A DNA stretch of 64,000 nt, from positions 8,023,306 through 8,087,305 of the forward strand of contig OU696573.1 in assembly GCA_916048095.2 (NCBI GenBank), in the 5' to 3' direction. Positions 57,465 through 64,000 of the stretch are shown piece after piece. A program made the position numbers and the translations under genes. The first letter of the stretch is position 1. Every line of letters begins with the position of its first letter. Below the pieces are notes generated by a model. The model was given only the letters and a program-made list of their open reading frames with translations, did no database searches and was not told the DNA's origin. The stretch is from Sacculina carcini. Taxonomy: Eukaryota > Arthropoda > Thecostraca > Sacculinidae.

Positions 57465-58466
57465 TGTTACGCGAAGCTCGTTCAGAGCGCGCACATAACA
57501 AAGAGCGGTGTAGCACAGCAGATATATTATAAATACACAGTAACAATAGTACATAGAATATCACAAGGCCGGAGACCAGCAAAACCTCGGCACGAAGGCC
57601 GCGGCACAGAATTCCGTAACAGTGGTGTAGCGAGTCCTCCACTGAAACAGCTACTGCACCGTTACAAATAATACAGGTAATAATCGCGCAATAAATATCA
57701 AAGGCCGGAGACCAGCAAAACCTCGGCACGAAGGCCGCGGCACAGAATTCCGTAACAGTGGTGTAGCGAGTCCTCCACTGAAACAGCTACTGCACCGTTA
57801 CAAGTAATACAGGTAATATCCTAGGCCAATGCGCGGCAATCGCAACGAGCACGTTGTCCAACACAATGTGTCGGACGATGCTCGGGTCGAACTGACACAA
57901 GGCGAGCGAGACACAGAGAGTAGCCCTGTCAGTCAAGCTATTGCCAAAGTCCCAGTCCAACTGCCCGCGCACCGAGGCGACGGGACTTAAATATACTTGG
58001 CCGTGCGTGTGCATCGACCCGACCGCGTATGAACATTGGAACACAATTGGCCAGGCAATAGTAAAAGACAAATGTAACCACCCGATTGGTAGCTATGTGA
58101 TCACGCCAGCACGTAGGCTACTGTGATTGGCTGAACTATTTTCGCAAGCTAACACGCACACACACGTCACCTAACCTACATGGAATATTCTAGAACGCAT
58201 GCCACACAAACATACAGACACATGCGGCACATACATAGAGACACCTACGCACACGTATACACATGCAACAAGCGTGTTTGCTGGTTGTACGCAGACACAC
58301 GTCACCTAACCTACACCGAACATTCTGGAAGGCATGCCACACAAACATACAAACACGTGCGGCACATACATATAAACGCATACGCGCACGCATACACATT
58401 TAAATATACACACATTTATATATACACACATTAATATAAAAAATATAATATGCATGACACGCCACA
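57465..58466 (-). repeat. 5' LTR of gypsy-3 (about 1 kb)
   Basis: Ends are TGTTACGCG (57465, inner) and CGCCACA (58466, outer), giving TG...CA termini in both readings. It contains a 136-bp tandem duplication (57565-57700 and 57701-57818) and a second internal duplication of the GTCACCTAACCTAC block (58155-58270 and 58297-58420). The open frames inside have no retroviral signature. Confidence 0.85.
57565..57818. repeat. 136-bp tandem duplication inside the gypsy-3 LTR
   Basis: AAGGCCGGAGACCAGCAAAA through CACCGTTACAA(A/G)TAATACAGG occurs twice with a 136-bp period and only about one difference in the aligned part, so the duplication is recent. Confidence 0.95.
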
Positions 58467-58574
58467 ACGCAATACACAATTCTACAGCTTAATTATATAT
58501 AACGTGGCTTCATACGCAAGACTCCTTCATTCATACAAATGCACACAATAAGTAAATATCATAATGCTAATACA
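58467..58574. other. Flank between gypsy-3 LTR and R1 copy 2
   Basis: About 100 bp without recognised features. Confidence 0.4.
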
Positions 58575-59683
58575 TACGACAATTTCATTCAGCAGATCAT
58601 TTATTTGCAAATATAAAAGTACAAACACTGCAAATATTTGCACAAAGACTTCAAATATACACACAAACTTAGTGTCCTTAATGAGACTACGAATAAAAGC
58701 GGGTCGCATTAATCAGAGTGGCAATCCTCACCAGAAATACGGGCAATATTTTCGTGTAGGAAAAAAACGACTGAGGAAATATATTTAATGTACAAAAAGG
58801 TATTTGAACACACATAACTACATCAAAGAAACCATCATCCATAAAACCAGTTCTAAAAACAGGTTACTAATAAAAAAACAATTTATTTGTTTCAACTTTC
58901 TTTGATCTGCCGCCAATTTTTTTCAAAATCTCTACATCTACCAACACCGTTTTTCAAAAAAATGTATTTTGAAAAATAACATGGTTTGAAAAACACTTTA
59001 AATCATGTGGTTTAACCAGCCGCTTATACCAGCAGGCTACTAGCTATACAAAAGGTATTTGAACGCACATCAATCAAATCTATCTTCCATAGAGACTGTT
59101 CTAGAAAGTATTGTTTCATTAAAAAGCGTTAGTGTAAATAAACGTTTGTCAAATAAACACTTGACCAACCAATTAACTTGTCTTGTTCTGCTGTCAATAT
59201 TTTCTGAATATGTACATTAATAAAGCGAATTTATAACCACTTTGAAAAGCATCATTGCATTTTTTCATGAAAAACATGGTTTCTTTAAAAAAATCATGAT
59301 TACTCAATGAATTTGTTTTGTTCTGCTGACAAATTAGTTCAAATACCCAAATCAAATACCATCTTCAAATCATTAAAACCATCTTTAAATACATGGGTTT
59401 TCTCAATGAAAAAACCCAAACCACCGGACCCGGATGCAATTTCAAACAGTCTCCTGAGGTATTTATTGATAAATATTTTTGTTTTTTATACTATTATCAA
59501 ATTATCTTTGAAATAAGACACGTAAAGATGTACAAAAAGTCAATTATACACGTTTCTATGTAATAAAATCCAAAATCCGATGACAATTAGGGCTAATTCT
59601 GAAAAAAATAAAAAATAAACCAAAAAAACATGTTATTGCAAAAAAATCGCAACAAAAAAACGGTTTTTTGCATCACTAGTGAA
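58575..59683 (+). repeat. AT-rich dispersed element R1, copy 2
   Basis: Starts at TTTCATTCAGCAGATCA and ends GGTTTTTTGCATCACTAG. It parallels 60452-61416 block by block, including the frame-bearing stretch with GTCGCATTAATCAGAG and the ACCAGCCGCTTATACCAGCA and CCGATGACAATTAGGGCT blocks. The 5' part present in copy 3 is missing. Confidence 0.85.
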
Positions 59684-59989
59684 ACAGCACAGTGGGGTGG
59701 TCGTAATATGACAAGAGAGCAAACACACAAACACGTCAAATACACGGCACAATTGAGATGAAAGTGAGCAAATCACAGATGCGATTACGTCCAGCAATTG
59801 CACTGTACCGAGTGACAAAACCGAGACGCGCGAAAGACTCAGTAAATGCACGACGAAAACCAGGCGGAAATGCGCGATGAGCTGGCGAAATCCGATAAGA
59901 CAATGCGCGCGCGCAGTCAGCTGTGAATATGCCTGGACACGAGTGACGGGGCGCAGTGGCGGTCCCAGGAACACTCCGGCACGAGGTAG
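59684..59989. other. Unassigned spacer between R1 copies
   Basis: Relatively GC-rich with CpG-containing words (GAGACGCGCGAAAG, GCGCGCGCAG). A CAGTGGCGGTCCCAGGA motif at 59952 is a solitary hAT-like terminus. No gene was recognised. Confidence 0.45.
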
Positions 59990-61416
59990 AGATGCGACCT
60001 CAAAAAAAAACGAATTTTTTGCCAAAAAACCTCGACCAAAAAAACACGTTTCTTGGTTTTTTTGAAGAGTCATGCAAAGAATTCGAATTATGGAAATGAT
60101 ATATTTGGGATGTTAAATGAATTATTTTTTATCAACACATGAGTTATTCATGCTATTAGTTACCCTATCAAATTGAATTATCATTAAATATGCACAATAT
60201 AATTGTTATAATGTGTCTGAAAGCCCTAATATCATTGGTTGCACGGTACTGTGCGGCACTTCTATGTACAGTACAGTTTTGCATTCAATTATTGAGTTAA
60301 TCATTGTATAAGAAAGCAGGGTTTTAGAGCCGTTTTTTCTGCTGAAAACTAAAACAGTTTTAAAAAAACAACAGGTGGCAAATTTTTTTCTTTCCATATT
60401 ACCTTTTTCCTACCAGAAATGAACTACGTTGATTATAATAAGCTTCATCATTTCATTCAGCAGATCAATTGTTTGCAAATATAAAAGTACAAACACTGCA
60501 AATATTTACACAAATACCACAAATATACACACAAACTTAGTGTCCCTAATGAGACTACGAATAAAAGCGGGTCGCATTAATCAGAGTGACAATCCTCACC
60601 AGAAAAACGGGCAATATTTTCGTGTAGGAAAAAAACGACTGAGGAAATATATTTAATGTACTAAAAGGTATTTGAACACAAATAACTACATCAAAGAAAC
60701 CATCATTCATAAACATCCAGATCCAAAAACAGTTTACTAATAAAAAACCAATTTATTTGGTTCAATTTTCCTTGATCTTCCGCCAATTTTTTTCAAAATC
60801 TCTATTTCTACGAAAACCCTTTTTAAAAAAAAATGTATTTTGAAAAAAATTCATGGTTTAAAAAAGCACTATAAATCAAGTGGTTTAACCAGCCGCATAT
60901 ACCAGCAGGCTACTTGCTATACAAAAGGTATTTGAACGCACATCAATCAAATCTATCTTCCATAGAGACTGTTCTAGAAAGTATTGCTTCATTAAAAATT
61001 TATTGCTTCATAAGCGTTTGTCAAAAAATCACTTGAACAACCAATTAACTTATCTTGTTCTGCTGACAACATTTTCTGAATCTGTACTTTAATATAACGA
61101 ATTTATAACCTATTTGAAAAGCATCATTGCATTTTTTCATAAAAAAACATGGTTTCTTCAAACAGTCTTCAAGCAAACTTTCAAACAGTCTCCTGAGGTT
61201 TTTATTGATATATATTTTTGTTTTTTATACTATTATCAAATCATCTTTGAAATAAAACACGTAAAGATGTACAAAACGTCAATTAAACTCGTTTCTGTGT
61301 ACTAAAATCCAACATCCGATGACAATTAGGGCTAATTCTAAAAAAAAAAAATGAAGCTAAAAACATGTTTGTGCACACAAAAACGCAACCAAAAAACGTT
61401 TTATTGCATCACTAGT
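59990..61416 (+). repeat. AT-rich dispersed element R1, copy 3 (longest)
   Basis: Runs from TAGAGATGCGACCTC to TTTTATTGCATCACTAG. The ends form a short imperfect inverted repeat (TAGAGATGCGA against TAGTGATGCAA). The left 440 bp matches the minus strand of 23560-24000, the rest matches copy 2. It has no protein signature. Confidence 0.8.
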
Positions 61417-61433
61417 TTCAATACAGCCCCCTG

Positions 61434-61444
61434 TGTGTGTGTGA

Positions 61445-61513
<69 letters not shown>
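61434..61513. repeat. (GT)n microsatellite
   Basis: About 36 GT units with GAGTATG interruptions at the left, adjoining the R1 terminus. Confidence 0.97.
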
Positions 61514-61520
<7 letters not shown>

Positions 61521-61659
61521 GTCCGGCAAATAACATATTTGGTGTGGAAATCGGCAAATTAAATTTGTAAATGTCAAGGTTTGTAAAGGTCCATGCTAAG
61601 ATATCGTCTTCATATTATTGCTGACTGTTTTAAAAAATGTTAATCATTCTTTTTTGTAG
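61514..61659. other. Unassigned sequence
   Basis: Nothing was recognised. Confidence 0.35.
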
Positions 61660-61985
61660 ACTCGAGGTGTAGTGATTAACCTACCCGCTTCACAAGCGGG
61701 AGGTCCGTGGCTCGAAACCCGGCGGAGAAGAATTTCTTGGGCGAATTCTATAATCCCACAGCCCCTGTCCGCCCAGCAGTAAATGGGTACCAGATATCAC
61801 TCATGTGTTGTGTCATGCATTCTGGGGAGGTGGTCCTCTCTAATACGTCTTTCGTCCATGTGGCGCCATAGCGTGGAAATGGTCGGTTCAGCGAGCTGCA
61901 CGGGGCACACCTGTGTGTTCATAAGCTTCGGCATATTCCCGTGTAGCAGCTGGCATTTAGGCCTTTAACCTTTAACCTTCAACCT
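61660..61985 (+). repeat. tRNA-derived SINE (tRNA-Val-like head)
   Basis: The head has an A-box-like GAGGTGTAGTGATTAAC, an anticodon arm CCCGCTTCACAAGCGGG (loop TTCACAA, anticodon CAC, Val) and a B box GGCTCGAAACC (61709-61719). The acceptor and T stems do not pair well, so it is not a functional tRNA. The body contains CCCTGTCCGCCCAGCAGTAA, ATGGGTACCAG and, at the end, short tandem CTTTAACCTTTAACCTTCAA units, a common SINE tail style. Confidence 0.8.
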
Positions 61986-62227
61986 TTCAGCATTAGGAAT
62001 ATTGCATTTTGTTTGTCTTTGCCATACCAGTCTCTTTGTCTTTTTCACTATCGACAAAAACACTTTTCAAATTGTTGTTGAAGATATATCATGTAGCGCT
62101 CTATTACCACGCATATCTAAGCAAACGCGTTTCGATCATTATCTTTTGTAGAACTGCATAAATAGCGGGGTTGCCAAGTGAAAGAGATGGATATACGGGG
62201 TATCTTGTTTCTCCTATATTCTATTGT
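61986..62227. other. Unassigned sequence
   Basis: Nothing was recognised. Confidence 0.35.
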
Positions 62228-62740
62228 CAGTGGCGGTGTCAGCATTTTTATTTCGGGGCCTTAAGGGGGGCTGTGGATAAAGATGCGGGGGCTTGACAAA
62301 ACAGAATGACCGAATTCCGAATCTTCAAAATGAGGTCACTTTTGTACGGGCGCAAAAGTTAAGTTTTTTCCTAAATATTGACATTTCTATTATAAATTTG
62401 TTTTTTATAGTCCAATATGACAAATGCATTGATTGCCCTTTTTTGGCACGGACCGAACCATTATACACTCGCAGAAGTTACATATAGAATTTAACTGCTC
62501 AAAGTATACAAACCCCGGACATTCGAAGGATTTTACAAAAACGACCCAGACAGGCCGGACAGCTCCCAATAACAGGTCGTGTTGAGAAGAAAAGGGGATG
62601 TATGGTCACATGAGGTCCTACGAGACATGAGCAACTACACTCGAAATATTCATGGTCAAGATTTATGGGGGGCTCCAGGGGCTTAACACATTTTGGGGGC
62701 TGATCCCCCAAGGCTCCTTTGAAGCCGTCTCTGCCAATTG
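62228..62740. repeat. hAT-like element related to 16699 and 35385
   Basis: The left end is CAGTGGCGGTGTCAGCA, followed by GGGGGCTTGACAAAACA. The right part has GGGGGCTCCAGGGGCTTAAC, GGGCTGATCCCCCAAGGCTC and a diverged terminus near 62735. Target duplication is not clear. Confidence 0.6.
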
Positions 62741-63269
62741 TTCAGTGTTGTTCAATATTCTTCGGTGAGCAGTCGACATTGAAAAATGGCACTGATCACA
62801 AGAACAAATTTGCTGGCATGGCAAAATCACAATTTTTTATCATGATTTAACAAAATCCTGTCAAATACCAAATGCCAGCACAAGGTGACACGAAGCGAGC
62901 TAACATCAACCTGGCAATGGAAACAGCGGGCCGCTCTAATGAAAACTCGCTGCGTATATTGACGGCTAACATATCACAGATGAACACATTAAAACCACTA
63001 CAATTTCTACAAGAGCTGACTAAATTGAGTAAATACCTGTCTGAGCTGATGTGAATAACTATTATCTATATTAGCTATATTATCTTCACGACACTACATT
63101 TTTTAAGACCTTATTCTGACAGAACACCTATTCTATTCAAGACGCTTACACCATTCAAGACGCTTACACCTTACACCATTAAATTATTGTGGCTATTTGA
63201 CTATAGACTATTTGTTGTTGTCGCTCAGCGGTCAGTAACCTTTTGGCTGATACTTTATAATAGACTATA
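62741..63269. other. Unassigned sequence
   Basis: The frame 62872-63054 (MPAQGDTKRANINLAMETAG) has no recognised family. A short duplication of CATTCAAGACGCTTACACC lies at 63133-63178. Confidence 0.35.
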
Positions 63270-63520
63270 GCTTAAAACGAACTCTCCTATATCCGGGGGA
63301 ATCACATGTAAAGTTTTGGACACGAGCCCGGTGAAATGCACTCTTATAAACGGGGTTGTTATATATCCGGGGTTATCTTATATTCGGGTCTCTTATAACC
63401 GGGATTAATTCATTTACTATAACCCAGGCCCCATTCGTTATCTAAGAAATGTTCTCCTTTATTCGGGTTCTCTCACATCCGAGTCTCATATATCCGGATT
63501 ATATACTGCATATTCACACA
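63270..63520. repeat. 'TATATCCGGG' repeat family, copy 2
   Basis: CTCCTATATCCGGGGG, TTATAAACGGGGTTG, TATATATCCGGGGTT, CTTATAACCGGGATT and CATATATCCGGATT occur in series, as at 28545-28690. It is probably a Tigger-like MITE or a cluster of them. Confidence 0.55.
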
Positions 63521-63826
63521 TGTTGGACTATCGTTTTATATAGACGAAAATTGAAAAATTCGATGACAATTTAGTACAGAAGAAAATTTGGCAGGAACAG
63601 AAAGACAAGACAGAAACAAAGGCAGAGATAGTACAGAGAGCGACAGAAACAGAGATGAGGACAAAAACAGCAGTCGTGTCCTTGGCAGTGGAAATTCAGC
63701 GGGACATGCCGGGGTCAATGAACTTGTCACCAACAATTGGGAGTGCATCTAGCCGCATCAGTTCTGAAGCTTTTGGCATTGCTCTACCGTGTCTAGCGTC
63801 TGATAATGCGTCGATTATCAAGCATT
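63521..63826. other. Unassigned sequence
   Basis: Purine-rich (AGACAAGACAGAAACAAAGG) on the plus strand. The open frame on the minus strand is a composition effect. No gene was recognised. Confidence 0.35.
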
Positions 63827-63827
63827 A

Positions 63828-63923
<96 letters not shown>

Positions 63924-63935
63924 TGTGTGAGTGTG
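63827..63935. repeat. (GT)n microsatellite
   Basis: About 45 perfect GT units with one ATG interruption near the right end. Confidence 0.97.
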
Positions 63936-64000
63936 TGTGATGTCAATATGCATATGCATATTGTGTCATCTTTATGTCAATATGCATTTGTCTTTCGCTA

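Noticed and set aside
50477-58466. An endogenous retrovirus with an envelope gene
   Set aside because: After integrase the element passes directly to the polypurine tract and LTR, with no room for or trace of an env frame.

Overview
This is a eukaryotic nuclear window, almost certainly from a protostome invertebrate. Only one ordinary host gene can be supported with confidence. It is split by GT-AG introns, and most of the remaining DNA is transposons, transposon debris and (AT)n or (GT)n microsatellites. The species cannot be named from the sequence. The E78/NR1E-type receptor, a CsRn1-clade Ty3/gypsy element, L2/CR1- and jockey-type LINEs, a Penelope-like element, a tRNA-derived SINE and very dense TA/GT simple repeats would fit many lophotrochozoan or arthropod genomes.

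Host gene. The plus strand from about 19.7 kb (or 31.7 kb) to 40.36 kb encodes a nuclear receptor whose DNA-binding domain matches the E78 (Eip78C, NR1E) family. Seven exons are firm: two DBD exons (31698-31828, 33793-33934), a hinge exon (34366-34580) and four ligand-binding-domain exons (35209-35356, 38089-38252, 39618-39836, 40091-40357). Every junction is GT-AG with matching phase. A candidate A/B-domain first exon lies at 19741-20158, with a phase-compatible donor and a GC-rich stretch just upstream. Introns hold at least four DNA transposons, one of which begins 28 bases after a splice donor. A weak candidate first exon of another gene is at 46875-46973.

Transposon layout. 0.9-5.7 kb: a degraded jockey-like LINE split by an L2/CR1-like LINE inserted in antisense. 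6.0-12.75 kb: two decayed copies of one Ty3/gypsy family with recognisable LTRs; the second copy is split in its integrase by a 2.6-kb Tigger/pogo transposon with clean TA duplication. 15.9-18.8 kb: hAT-type elements, two with 8-bp target duplications. 22.4-24.2 kb: an AT-rich repeat family that recurs at 58.6-59.7 and 60.0-61.4 kb. 26.3-28.1 kb: a truncated Penelope-like element (RT end plus GIY-YIG) flanked by 401-bp inverted arms about 99% identical. 50.5-58.5 kb: a minus-strand CsRn1-like gypsy element with tRNA-Trp primer-binding site, interrupted at the RNase H/integrase junction by a plus-strand L2/CR1-like LINE with a 756-codon open frame. 61.7 kb: a tRNA-derived SINE.

I found no CRISPR, operon or other prokaryote-like system, and nothing that qualifies as a wholly new system. 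The most interesting observations are the receptor gene model, the recent Penelope inverted structure with its hammerhead-like core, the nested retrotransposons, and a series of hAT insertions with target duplications that can be read directly.
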